Shown piece after piece: positions 49,793 through 61,287 of a stretch of 64,000 nucleotides of DNA. How positions within the stretch are numbered: position 1 is the first letter of the stretch; each line of letters begins with the position of its first letter. Made by a program: the position numbers and the translations under genes. Below the pieces are notes generated by a model. The model worked only from the letters and a program-made list of their open reading frames with translations. It did not search any database and was not told where the DNA came from. Source of the stretch: Glandiceps talaboti (taxonomy: Eukaryota > Hemichordata > Enteropneusta > Spengelidae); assembly GCF_964340395.1 (NCBI RefSeq), contig NC_135569.1, positions 208,501-272,500 of the forward strand, given 5' to 3'.

Positions 49793-51296
49793 CCAACCGA
49801 TCACACCAAGTTTGACACCAAAGGGGACGAAAGCTCCGATTGACATGGCCAAGTATAACAAGATAGGAAGATTGCGACGGGGTGCTTTCGGTGAGATTTC
49901 TTTGTTGAAGAACAGAGACACAGGTGAAGTGTTTGCTGGTAAGAAGCTGAAATGTGATGCACCGTCTAAAGTGAGTGATGCCATGAACGAGCTATTTGCT
50001 TTGGCCAAGTTAGACCATAATAACATTGTACGAATTGCTGGTGTTCACACCACCTTTGTTCACGATGTCCTGAATATTTGGTTGGTAATGGAATACTGTC
50101 CCCATGGAACTCTCAACGAATTCATCTTACAAGGAGAAAGGCTAAGAAATAACACCATCAAACGCGACATCATGAAACAACTTGCAGATGCTGTCAGTTT
50201 CCTCCACGAAAAACGTATTGTCCACCGTGACCTTAAACCTGAGAATATACTTATGACCATGAAGGATGGTCAAATCCAGGCCAAAGTGGCTGATTTTGGA
50301 CTCGCGAAAGTGTGCGAGTCTTTAGTTGGACGCCATCTAATGACAACGTTCTGTGGAACTGAATTCTTCATGGCCCCAGAAGTCTTTGGACATTCGTATA
50401 CAGAGAAAGCTGATGTGTTTTCACTCGGAGTCATTTTCTTTGCATTGATTGAAAAATGTACATGGCAGGGTCACTTAGTTTATTTCTTCCGTAGTCATGG
50501 ACGTATCATGTCAGTTGGGAGAGCCCTCAGGGAAAACCCAAACCTGGAATGTCGCTTGAAAGAATGGTTTCCCATCAGCCGGAAACTAAAACAGGGAATA
50601 TCTTCCATGCTTTCATATGATGAAATTGATCGGCCTTCAGCTATGTCAATATTCCGGATGCTGCGAAGGGAAGCTATTGTTATGGAGCAGAAATTAGCTA
50701 GTCCAGTACTACACAGGAAAGTTGCAAAGCTTCCCAAAACCTCAGATCCTGAGACGGAATCATCACTCACAAGAATGCCACATCCACCTCCAAGCAGTCC
50801 CAGGACTGGTGTAAAATATGAGAAATTACCAAGAATTGATAAAACAGGTATGGTTGCCAATACAAAGTACATATTCAAGGAAAAGTTAGAACCCTGGAAA
50901 ATCAAGGTCACAAAGCCACCAAGCTACCTACTCGCTCCACGACCACCACCACCACGACAAGTCCAGAAAAACAATGGTGTTGAACACTTAGGACGCCCTC
51001 ATACAGCATCAAGGGTACCACGTCCCCCAGCACAGCGACGGGTACAGAAGAACTTGATGTTACCAAAGATTAGCCGTCCACACACTGCATTCACTATGAG
51101 ATTCCCACAACCACCCAACATACCAAAGCCTGATATGAAAGTAGATTCAGTGAAAGGACGAAGGCCTCTGACTGCTGCAAGGGTACCACATCCACCAAAG
51201 GAACCCAAGAGAAATGACAGACTTGTAAGACTTATGCGACCCAGAACTGGTAGTCTTGTGTCAATAAATCGTTTCAAACCACCATGGAAACCATGA
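49793..51296 (+). CDS. K6: STK35/PDIK1L-like Ser/Thr kinase with proline-repeat tail (main exon)
   Basis: The exon starts after an acceptor ending at 49792. Counting from the Met at 49845 (483 aa), which aligns with the paralogue starts, the kinase domain (about 3-290) has Lys33, Glu49, hinge MEYC, HRDLKPEN (Asp129, Asn134), DFG (150-152) and APE (177-179). The glycine loop reads RRGAFG, so the first Gly of GxGxxG is Arg. The frame is open upstream to the exon edge and fits the predicted exon at 45407-45474; an upstream in-frame GTG at 49734 is not a credible start. The tail holds about five proline-rich repeats of about 27 residues, with RPHTASRVPRPP (384), RPHTAFTMRFPQPP (411), RPLTAARVPHPP (440) and RPRTGS (465). 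Such Pro-Arg segments often bind SH3 or similar domains, but no partner is known. The end of the coding sequence lies in a repeat continuing downstream. Confidence 0.9.
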
Positions 51297-51430
51297 ACAT
51301 ATGGTATCCATGGAAATGATGAATTTATGGTAGTATTGTAGCCATGGAAACCATGAATTTATACCATAGTATGGTATCCACAGAAACCATGATTGTTCAT
51401 AGTATTGTATAATTGGAAACCATGAATTTC
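51282..51430. repeat. Irregular repeat of CCATGGAAACCATGAA spanning the K6 stop
   Basis: Five copies of a CCATGGAAACCATGA core occur at about 51282, 51310, 51343, 51377 and 51411. The first encodes PWKP plus the stop. Spacers contain TATGGTAGTATTGTAG-like sequence. Confidence 0.8.
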
Positions 51431-53210
51431 TATCCCAATAATAGAATGGCACACTTAAATCCAATGTTCCAACTCTCTAAGCAGTTAAACAAAGTTTTCC
51501 AAGATAAAAGGAGTGACCATTTTAGGTCGTAAGAATGGAAGGGAAATCATAATGTACATATGTATATGTTAAGTATTAGTTTATCGTATTTCTGTCTTAT
51601 ACATATCTGATGAAATGACTCAAAATACCCATAAACCTGTATGATTTAAGGTTTTAAACAAATTTGTTTTTAAACATTAATTAAACTGAAAAGATGATTA
51701 TTTACAAATGGGGAATACCTAGTTGGTGTTTTGATGGGGGAGGGAGTAATTCTCATTGATGGGGAGGGAGGGGGTAATTCTCATTAAAATGAATTATTTG
51801 CAAATGATGAATTTGGATTTTGAGAGAGCTAATTAATCACAGAACTAATATTTTTGTTTTGATTAGAGAGGAAGTTTGAAAACTGCAGTAATGATAGTAG
51901 TAGACTGACTGCCATAAACAGGAAACACAAGTGAGACAGCTTTGCTACATTTTGTATTCTTAGAAAGTACAGAGAATTCATTTCTACCAACCTTACAACT
52001 CTAAAAGTGAACCTTTGTCCAACAGTGCTGAGGCCATTGTAGTAAAGTGGGGTGTCAGGGGAGAAGGGTGTTTGATGTGGTGGAAGAGTTGGATGTTGGG
52101 GGAGGAAAGTATTTGATGTGGTGGAAGAATGGGGTGTGGGGGGAAGAGGGTGTTTGATGTAGTGACAAACCATCCCAGCCTTTCATTTTGTTCACATACT
52201 GGTCAACCCCATTGCATAATCAAACAAAGTGTTGTGTTGTTGAATAACTCCTACTAATTAAGTCTGTACCTTTAACTGAGACAAAACATGCACCTCAGTT
52301 TAAAAGAAGGGCTATCAGGAACAGTTTCAAAACATTGTGAGGGGAACCTTTATCATTGAGGAATTTGGCGTATGGTATGTAAGAGAATACCATCAAGACA
52401 ACCCTGAGTCTATTGTATTGAACAGAGTTTGATAACTGTCCCAAACTTTGTAGACTCCATATCCTATAGTTAAAAACCCTCCAGGTAAACTGCTTTATAA
52501 TAATGCTACCATAACAATGACTTCATTGTCCATGGTCAATGTAGTTATCTGCAGCCTGTCAATGTTTTGTACAAGGTTCTAACACTGTAATGATGTCTTG
52601 ATTGTTATAACCAATACTCATATACACCAAGGTGACACTGAAAACAATTACAATTATTTATTCACCTTGAGCATTACTGCTCATCAGTAACGTACAAAAA
52701 ACACTGTGAAAAGACAGTACAGATTCCATCGATTGCGTCAACATTTTATGGTTTAGTTCTCCAGGGTTAGTTTTCCATTGACTGCTAGTTTAGTTGTCTG
52801 ATAGGGCTATATTATAATCAATGCTACCGGGGCTACTAGCCATTTTCCAAAGGTGTACAATACAAACTGATAGCCAGTCATTTCAGTGGTGTGGCCGGGT
52901 TGGAATCCCACCGTGATCACTTTTGATTTTATGGTATGGATTAAAATTCAATCACTTCAACCATGTATTTTGATGGCATGAGTTGAAATCCAACCACTTA
53001 CACCATGTAAATTAAGGTGTTCATTCATTTCTAAACTTTATTGGGCCAGACTCTCCAAGGTATACCCACGGTATTCTTTCACACTCTGTTTAATTATTTT
53101 GGCCACTGTTGTATAGTTTTGATTATTTTAGGAACATGGAAAAAAGTATGATTGTATTAAATTTATAACTGGAGTCATAGAATAATCATAGATAGATGAA
53201 TAAACAATTT
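51431..53210. other. Intergenic region between K6 and the TLR gene, left part
   Basis: No gene. It holds three approximate copies of a G-rich unit with GTGTTTGATGTGGTGGAAGA (about 52040-52165). A B-box-like GGGTTGGAATCCC at about 52898 may be a remnant of a tRNA-derived SINE, but no tRNA fold is seen. Confidence 0.5.
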
Positions 53211-53430
53211 GATACAACAGGCAGGTAAACTGTGGTACATTGGCACTGACTTAGTTTGATAGGTTTAATACAACAGGCAGGTAAACTGTGGTACATTGGC
53301 GAGGACTTAATTTGATAGGTTTGATACTAAGTGACTGGTGTTCATTAGCACTGAAATGATTTAATTTGATACAACAGGCAGGTAAACTGTGGTACATTGG
53401 CACTGACTGAGTTTGATGGGTTAAATAAAA
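53211..53430. repeat. Interrupted tandem repeat, three main copies
   Basis: ACAACAGGCAGGTAAACTGT, followed by GGTACATTGGC, occurs at about 53215, 53271 and 53370, with a diverged segment between the second and third. Confidence 0.85.
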
Positions 53431-54120
53431 CTGATAGCTACAACTCATAATTTTTTTTAATTTTTTTTTTTGAGATGAAACATCTAAGGTACTGTTATTT
53501 CACAAGGGAGAGATTGAAAAATGGAAAGTTGATTTTTTTCAAGTTGACTGTAAGGTTGAAGAATAAACAAGTTGTCTGAAGTCAAAGCTTTATTTTTACC
53601 AGTTGTAGATATTGGGTGGTGGACAAAGACAACACAAATCTTGAAGACTTGTTAAAGTTTTTGTACATATGACAGCTAGGCACTTTGACCAAACAATCCA
53701 GAATCAATTTACACAACAGGATTACACTTGGTTGAAACCATAACAAACATTGTCAATTGAAAACATTTTCCTAAACAACATCCCATCCTCTGAGTCTGTC
53801 CTAAGTTGGTATAATCATTTGTTTTCTAACAGGAGGATTGATCCAAACACAGTTAGTGAAATGTTGAAGGATTGTACGTTGTTGAGGGGGGGGGGGGGGG
53901 GGGGGGAGTTAATGTAAGAAGCAGTTGTCATTTTAAGGTCTCAGGAGAACTGGAAAGTCATATTTTGGTCATTGTTAGATATCTTTCAACACATCACTGT
54001 GTAAATTAGTTAAAGAGTTGAGTCAATATAGTATGTCTGAAGACCCCTACCATCTGTACAAATTAGAAACTTCAACAGACAGAGTTAGTTTAAACATCAA
54101 GCCTACGATATCCTTTGTTG

Positions 54121-54164
<44 letters not shown>

Positions 54165-57100
54165 TGGTGAAGTGAGGATAAAGATTACAAGAGGGTGCCC
54201 CAGATTTGGCAAAGTGAGGGTAAGGATTAGCCTAGAATTTGGTCATAGCCACTGAAAGTAGGGCAATATGCACAACGCCATGAACAAAATGTGTGTAAAG
54301 AAACTCACTCACACACTTAAAAGAGCATTATATACAGTAATAGGTATGTTTTGATAACTGGTAGTCAATGATGAAATAGTACAGCAAGAACAAGATGGTG
54401 TCTGTTGTGTCTTTACACTGCAATACTTAACTGTTCTGGCCCTCATTGCATTTCAGGCCTTAAAACAGCTAGTGAACAGCACTCCTAGTGGCCAAACTAT
54501 GAAATCTTTTATCTCTCTGATGGGAGTTTTTACCATGTTTATCTTCATCATGATAGTATTAAAAAGCTGCTAACACTGGTAACAGTTGGGGGGGGGGGGT
54601 CCTAGTTAAACATATATAGCTTACCCTTGTGTTAATTTTTGTGTGAAACCCTGGTGAGGTAGATTTGAAAATCAGGTAGATCTGTTGATGAAACTGGTAG
54701 CAGACCGAATGGGAGGGAAAGAGAATCTAGTCAAACATACAAATAAGTTTCCCTTATCATCCTTGATAGCGATGTTCGGTCATGTGTCGTATTGTATCGG
54801 AATAACATCTGAGGTCTAGCAACTAGACTAAGGATATTGCAGCTTGTGATGAATTAAAAATTATGGTAGATTACTGCTTACAAATTTATAAAACTTATGG
54901 TAAAAAACTTACCTGAAGTACATGATATAGTGGTATGGCCCTGTGTATTTCTGTAGTGGGACAGTCTATTTTCACAGGTTTGTAGGGTCCACAGGAATTC
55001 AAATTATCACTACAAGGAACAAGATGAATTCAGCATACAGAAATGTAATAGTGTGTTTGAAGTAACTATAGAATGAAATGAATTTTACTCTTACTAGTAC
55101 AAATTAAGCCTTTGAATCAAACAGCCTAAAAATGTGCCTTTGAATTCTTACAAATACAATCTTAGATTTTCTCGCAAAGTTTCTAAAAGTTTCATCTCAG
55201 GTGTTGGCTTGAACTCATAATGAACTGCATGTAGGAATGCAAGTTCTATATTTTATTTTTTTTTTGAGAAATTTTAACTTTCATTAATTGTAAGTTTCTA
55301 ATTGCAGGTTTTACTGCTAATATATTTACAGTCTGTTCTGAAATTATCTGAGAATTCCAAGTACAATTATTAATTTATTTCATTTCTGTATATTTTGTAC
55401 ATATTTTAGAGAGATTTACAAAGACTGTTTATTTCCTTTTGATAAGAGAACAAATGTACATACCGGTACATGTACTTAGTTCTCAATTAAACACAAGTAA
55501 ATGACACAGCACATTGATTTTAATAGCAAGACTAAAAGTGTATATTTTATTTTCACAAAAACCATGTGGAAAATATGCATTATGCAGATAACTATATTCC
55601 CTGATATTATCAAACAATATGTAATCCAATTTTTTAGATTATAAAATTTGGTTTACTGTATGTCTAATTGTCATTCTGGTGTGTGTAAAAGTAAAGTTAG
55701 ATTCTAAATTGAACTGACTCAAAACAGTAAACATAGGGAATCTTAAATACATACTTGCATTCATTTTCAGAAGGTTAGGGGGGTTCAGCTGAATACCATA
55801 CTCATAGCTGTTATTTCAATATGGTAAAAAAATTGAATAATCAAGATTACTTACAACTAAAAGATTAAAGATGAATTTGTTCCAACTTTTCAAGTTTTTT
55901 TATGAATAATTTTCCCCCAGAAGATAGTATAATTTAGATATTCTATGCATAGTATAAAAAAGCATAGTGTAAAAAGTTACAGTTTTTCAAAGATTTATAA
56001 AATTAAAACATAAAAGTTTAATAAAGAGGTAATGATTTTACATAGAATATACAAAGAAACTGTATTTTGCAAATATCATGAAGTTTCTGAGTTTGGCATA
56101 ACAAATAGAATATTATGATGATGATGATGATGATACAGATAGTGTTGAAAGATTCTGTGGAGAATAGACAGACACAAAAATTCATTGCATACATTCTTTT
56201 AATGTAATTGTTCCCATGGAGTGGTCAGCAATTGAAAAAGTGTCCAAAATGAGGAATCTATCAATCTAAGGCTAAGGATAGTGTGTGGATAGTCTAGTGC
56301 TATCCAAGCATCAAAATGTCAAGATCTCTCTTTACGTCTAGCTCAATGAGATCTTATTTCAAATTCAAACAAAGTCATCCACACTATCACTAACATCATG
56401 TCTTTGTTAATCAATCACAGAAGTCTGCCCAATAATTACAGTTGGTGTTTATTGGGAGCAGTTACCTAACGTCCAAATACAGTATATTTATCAGATCAGG
56501 ATGCTATTTATACATTGTTTACATCATTCTAATAATTAGGATTTACTCAATTGAGTGAAAAACTCTTGGTTCTTGATTTCTCATTGAGCTAAACAAGGTA
56601 AAGAGATAATTTGCTACCATGTGTAGCATCTAGACTAGTGTTTGGAAGTTATTTGCTGGTTTTGAACTTGAAGTTTCTTATGAACTGAATAAAACCTTTA
56701 TCAATTCATGTTGAGCAAAGGTGTGTATTGTTAAACAATACTATATCAAATACACAAGTCAAAAAATGTGACTATGTCAGAACTTTTATTTCATGCCATT
56801 TTGCAAAATACTATATTTTAATTTTTTAATTTTGAGTGATGTCAAAATAATATATTAAGTGAAGAAGGAAAGTTGTGGTACAAAATAAAATTGATTTCAA
56901 TCCAAGTATGAGATGTTGAGATTTGATACTGGGCAGGCCCACTTTTTATGATGAAATGTTTATAATTATTGTATATCAAATTTTGTAAGATTATCAGAAA
57001 GATTTCTGTAAAAAGTTTAAAGTGTAGATCACTTGTATGTTGAATAAACTTAACTGTTTTGTATATATTTGATCATTTTTGGAAAGTTATTTAACTTTCC

Positions 57101-57184
57101 TGTTTCTGCATAAATAAATGACTGGAAGAAATTTTTCGTTCATTTGACTCAATTAAGTGATGAGGTCATGATGGTTGAATGATT
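53431..57184. other. Intergenic region with simple repeats, no gene seen
   Basis: Contains poly-G (53885-53906), (TTG)n at 54117-54163, a G run at 54588-54599, and (GAT)n at about 56115-56134. The rest is AT-rich without recognisable exons. Confidence 0.55.
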
Positions 57185-57672
57185 AGGAGGGACTGGCTTG
57201 CAGTCTACAAGTTGCTGGTTCAAGCCTCAACACTGCTGTTTGTTTAGGAGGGACTGGCTTGCAATCTACAAGTTGCTGGTTCAAGCCTCAATGCTGTTGT
57301 TTGTTTAGGAGGGACTGGCTTGCAATCTACAAGTTGCTGGTTCAAGCCTCAACACTGCTGTTTGTTTAGGAGGGACTGGCTTGCAATCTGCAAGTTGCTG
57401 GTTCAAGCCTCAACACTGCTGTTTGTTTAGGAGGGACTGGCTTGCAATCTACAAGTTGCTGGTTCAAGCCTCAATGCTGTTGTTTGTTTAGGAGGGACTG
57501 GCTTGCAATCTACAAGTTGCTGGTTCAAGCCTCAACACTGCTGTTTGTTTAGGAGGGACTGGCTTGCAATCTGCAAGTTGCTGGTTCAAGCCTCAACACT
57601 GCTGTTTGTTTAGGAGGGACTGGCTTACAATCTACAAGTTGCTGGTTCAAGCCTCAATACTGCTGTTTGTTT
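57185..57672 (+). repeat. 61-bp tandem repeat, eight copies, tRNA/SINE-like
   Basis: Copies start at 57185, 57246, 57307, 57368, 57429, 57490, 57551 and 57612. Each contains GACTGGCTTGCAATCTACAA and GCTGGTTCAAGCCTC, the latter a good Pol III B-box match. The first copy is preceded by CATGATGGTTGAATGATTAG, A-box-like. The array looks like an amplified body of a tRNA-derived SINE head. Confidence 0.9.
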
Positions 57673-58323
57673 CTGAATGGCTAGGTCCTTGCACATGATT
57701 GAACAATAAGTATGCTCCTGATGTGACCACACTGATTGTATCACATGAATCACTAATCAGTATGACATGTGTAAAGGACTGTTGTAAAATGATTTATACA
57801 ATCTTTACATCATTTTTATAAATTTGAAAGAATATCAGCAAATGTGAGTGAAATTAGTATAGTACAAATTCAAACTTTATTTCAAATTATCACAAAATAC
57901 TTCAAAACTTACTTTACAAGGTGTATGTATTTAAATATTATACAACATGAAATATAAGTGTACATATTACACAACATGAAACATAAGTGTACAAATTATA
58001 CAACATGAAATAAAACTACACAACACTTCCCATTTATGGCAGAACACTTAAAGGCCAAGGTTTTACTCCTAGGTTCTTACATTAATACTATCTTTCATAG
58101 AGCATAGAATAGAATCATTCTTTTGTTCAGAACCAACTTTTTCTATATCTCTGTCAAATACGTGATTTTATAGTATACCCAAATTTCAGTCCTTATGCAG
58201 CCTATGTCTATAAGTATGTAAATACATAATTCCATAACAAATCTTACATTGTTGCTAGCCCATCTGTGTAGGAATACTGCATCAACATTAAAATGTTAAC
58301 AACTGACCAAGCTGAACTTGTTA
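57673..58323. other. 3' flank of the TLR gene
   Basis: Read on the minus strand this is the TLR 3' UTR. The minus-strand AATAAA at 57876-57881 (TTTATT on +), about 440 bp after the stop, is a candidate polyadenylation signal. Short AACATGAAA repeats lie at 57946-58013. Confidence 0.5.
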
Positions 58324-61287
58324 TCAATGAATCTGCCAGATGTGATTAACATGAGGATGACGGTCAATACAATTTCTCAGACAGTGCCAAAACTCATCTC
58401 GTGTTCTCTCAGTATACATTCTCCATTTATTCTGATTTTTCTTGCAGAGAGGAAAGCGTAAAATTTGTGGTAATTTGTTGCCTGGTATCTCATCCAGATT
58501 AACAAACACCATAACATTCATGCTATCATCAAAAAGTTTCTGAAAAGCAGTTGTTAATTCATACATACAAACTCCATTTTCAATAAAATTCTGAGATATC
58601 ACAAATAAAGTCTTTCTACTATGCTTCCAAATCAGATCAGCAATACGACTCGGTTTAGTCATTCCTGGTGACAGATCTCGACACTTTATATGAACTTTCA
58701 ACTCCAGAGTATTTTCCAAATAAGGAAGTAAGTTGTCCAATGTCCAGTTTTCGTCTTCATCACAGCATGAAATGTTGATGTCGTATTCGTAGTTAATGTC
58801 ATGCTCAGGCAGATGTTCATACGCATGACAGGTGCACTTCAGTCGTAACAGGAAATAGTAATATTTAATTTCATAACGAAAGAGCCGAAACACAATAAAA
58901 ATAATACACAAACCTGCCAGCAATGCAGAGATTATGACTTGCAAAATAAAATACTTATCACATATAATTGGTTGATAGGGATCTACATCAATTATTGATT
59001 TTTCATGCAGATCATTTGGTATATCACATCGAAAATCCTGAAACCAGTAGGGCTTATTTTTGTAACTTTCATAATGCGACGTTAACTTTATGCCTTTAGA
59101 GATCGTAGACTTCACATAATCAAAGAAAGTTATAATACCACAACTGCATTCATACTTGTTCTTATCAAGGTAAAGATACGAAAGTTTTGTAAGTTCAGAA
59201 AACATACTACTGTCAATTCGGTCAAGAGCATTATTATGGAGATCAAGAGTGTGTAATTTAGTTAGTCCATTCCAGCTAGATTTTTCTATAGATGCTATAC
59301 CGTTGATGCTTAAATCCAGGTGTTTCAGATTGGTCAGATTAGCAAACACATTCTTTGGAATTTTGGTGATGTGGTTATCTTTGATTTTCAAATACTCTAA
59401 ATTAGAAAGATGAGAGAACATTTTCCAGGGAAAGTAATCCATATCAAAATGAGTCATTGATGAGACAGACAACATTTGTAAGTTCTCAAATGCCTTGTGG
59501 TTGTCATACATGTAATCCCCAACCATACTAAAGTCATCAATGAAGGAGGCTGAAAAATCTAACTTTTGAATATGGCTTGTGTGATTTGGACACTTCACAG
59601 ACATGTCATCGAAGGGAATCTCATATCTGCTATGTATCCAGGCATGAGACACATTCAGTATTTTCAAACTCAGCAAGTTACAGAGAGGCAAATGGAATCC
59701 ATTTCCCATAGTATTTCCACTTAAATCCAACATTTCAATACTGGAAAGGTCGTCAAAGTATTCCCGACCAATGCGTAATTTTCCTTGATCTGCGAGGTTC
59801 AATGTTGTAAGATTTTTCAAACCCATAAATGCCCCCTTTTGCCACAATGCTAGTATATTTTCAGAAAGAATTAAAGAAATCAGTGGAAAGTTTGGTGAGA
59901 AATTAAAAGTTCCTGGCCATATTGTCCATATATAATTATCGTTCAGATTTAGATGTTTTAATTTATGCAAACCAATGAATGCATTAACATTAATTCTGTT
60001 AATCATATTGTGAGCTAGATTGAGGATTGTCAGAGATGTATAATTTTCAAACGTGTTATTTGGAACAAAAGATATGGCATTACAGCTTAGATCTAGTTCC
60101 TGTAGTGAGGACTTATTTATTGGCTGGATTGCGTATTCTAACATGGATGGCAGAATGAATGATCCCTGTAGTACTGTAACGTTGCTTAGTATCAGACTCT
60201 CCACAGATGCTTTGGTGATTTCAGAATTGTCCCAGTGAATAGATGTGTCTGTAGGAACATGAGATAAGAGAGTCGTGGAACGGAGGTTGAGAAGTGAAAT
60301 ATGAGATAAAAACCGAAATGCAGAAAAATATGCAGAGCCAGTACAGTTATTGTTATTGAACTGAAGGTCTGTTAATTGGTTACTAATTCCTTGAAAAGTG
60401 TCTGAAGTGAGATGACTGTCATTCATAACAGCAGTTAGTTCAACATACACTAAATTTTGGCACTGTTTGTAAGTGCCATCGAAGAGTATTGATGCCAGTG
60501 CATTGTAACTGTATTTCAGCGTTGTTAGCGAAGAAGCATAAGTGCACAAATTAGTTGTCACTGTTTTCAAGTTGTTCGAACTCAGATCAAGATATTCCAA
60601 TTTACTGAGGCCTTGAAAAGATATTCCAGCGAGATTATGTAGATTATTTCCTGCTAGAGATAAAGTTTTCAGGTTTTGTAGTTTGTTGAAGATGTAACTC
60701 TGTAGTGACGAAATAGTACATTTCTCTAAAACCAAGACCTGTAACTTTGTAAGTCCAGAAAACATTTGATTCGTGAGTTCATGAAAATGACACCTACTGA
60801 AATACAACTCCTCCAGATTAAGCTGTTCATGGAAGGCATTGTCAGATAGTGATGATATTGGGTTATTCCTCAGGTTAAGAACTCTTAGAGTAAGATCCTT
60901 AAATGTAACTCTGTTTATTTTAGTCAGTAAATTATTCCCAAGGTCAAGATACTGCAGTTTGCCAACTCCCACAAATGCATAGGGTTCAATGGTGGTAATA
61001 TTATTGGAATTAAGCCACACAGATTTGAGTTTGCTGAAGCCTTTAAACATCCTAGACTTAACTGCTTCAAGTTTATTGAGATTCAACCACAGTTCTTTGA
61101 TAGAGTTCCTATCACATGGTAGTTTCTTAGGGATTGCCATCAAGTGCTGATGGCTACAGTCTACTTGAGTGTGGTCATAGTAATCTAGATGGCAGGCTTG
61201 GTGTTTGTATAAGTCATTGCAGTAACTAACGGTGATGTGGAGAAGTGAGATAACCAACATACAGGTGACAGACTGCTTTAGATCCAT
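58324..61287 (-). CDS. Toll-like receptor (single cysteine-cluster type), complete
   Basis: 987 aa in one exon. Signal peptide about 1-23; N-terminal cap cysteines (32, 44, 58); about two dozen leucine-rich repeats (about 62-710) of the LxxLxLxxNxL type, with a less regular centre (about 280-390); one C-terminal cap (YECSCG, Cys714, 716, 754, 776); transmembrane helix about 779-801; cytoplasmic TIR domain about 834-975. In the TIR, box 1 is YDINISCCDEDENW, the BB loop is RDLSPG (870-875, with the proline retained) and box 3 has FW (966-967), so adaptor signalling is plausible. A single LRRCT next to the membrane is the vertebrate-like (V-type) arrangement. Ligand unknown. Start: Met followed by a good signal peptide. 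An acceptor-like ATATATCAG lies about 50 bp upstream (about 61340), so a 5' UTR intron is possible. Convergent with the kinase array. Confidence 0.95.
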   Translation of the reverse strand: MDLKQSVTCMLVISLLHITVSYCNDLYKHQACHLDYYDHTQVDCSHQHLMAIPKKLPCDRNSIKELWLNLNKLEAVKSRMFKGFSKLKSVWLNSNNITTIEPYAFVGVGKLQYLDLGNNLLTKINRVTFKDLTLRVLNLRNNPISSLSDNAFHEQLNLEELYFSRCHFHELTNQMFSGLTKLQVLVLEKCTISSLQSYIFNKLQNLKTLSLAGNNLHNLAGISFQGLSKLEYLDLSSNNLKTVTTNLCTYASSLTTLKYSYNALASILFDGTYKQCQNLVYVELTAVMNDSHLTSDTFQGISNQLTDLQFNNNNCTGSAYFSAFRFLSHISLLNLRSTTLLSHVPTDTSIHWDNSEITKASVESLILSNVTVLQGSFILPSMLEYAIQPINKSSLQELDLSCNAISFVPNNTFENYTSLTILNLAHNMINRINVNAFIGLHKLKHLNLNDNYIWTIWPGTFNFSPNFPLISLILSENILALWQKGAFMGLKNLTTLNLADQGKLRIGREYFDDLSSIEMLDLSGNTMGNGFHLPLCNLLSLKILNVSHAWIHSRYEIPFDDMSVKCPNHTSHIQKLDFSASFIDDFSMVGDYMYDNHKAFENLQMLSVSSMTHFDMDYFPWKMFSHLSNLEYLKIKDNHITKIPKNVFANLTNLKHLDLSINGIASIEKSSWNGLTKLHTLDLHNNALDRIDSSMFSELTKLSYLYLDKNKYECSCGIITFFDYVKSTISKGIKLTSHYESYKNKPYWFQDFRCDIPNDLHEKSIIDVDPYQPIICDKYFILQVIISALLAGLCIIFIVFRLFRYEIKYYYFLLRLKCTCHAYEHLPEHDINYEYDINISCCDEDENWTLDNLLPYLENTLELKVHIKCRDLSPGMTKPSRIADLIWKHSRKTLFVISQNFIENGVCMYELTTAFQKLFDDSMNVMVFVNLDEIPGNKLPQILRFPLCKKNQNKWRMYTERTRDEFWHCLRNCIDRHPHVNHIWQIH

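Noticed and set aside
52890-52915. tRNA-like B-box GGTTGGAATCCC
   Set aside because: No foldable tRNA body around it; at best a SINE remnant.
57185-57672. Series of tRNA genes
   Set aside because: Each unit has a B-box-like sequence but no cloverleaf, acceptor stem or regular A-box in each copy.
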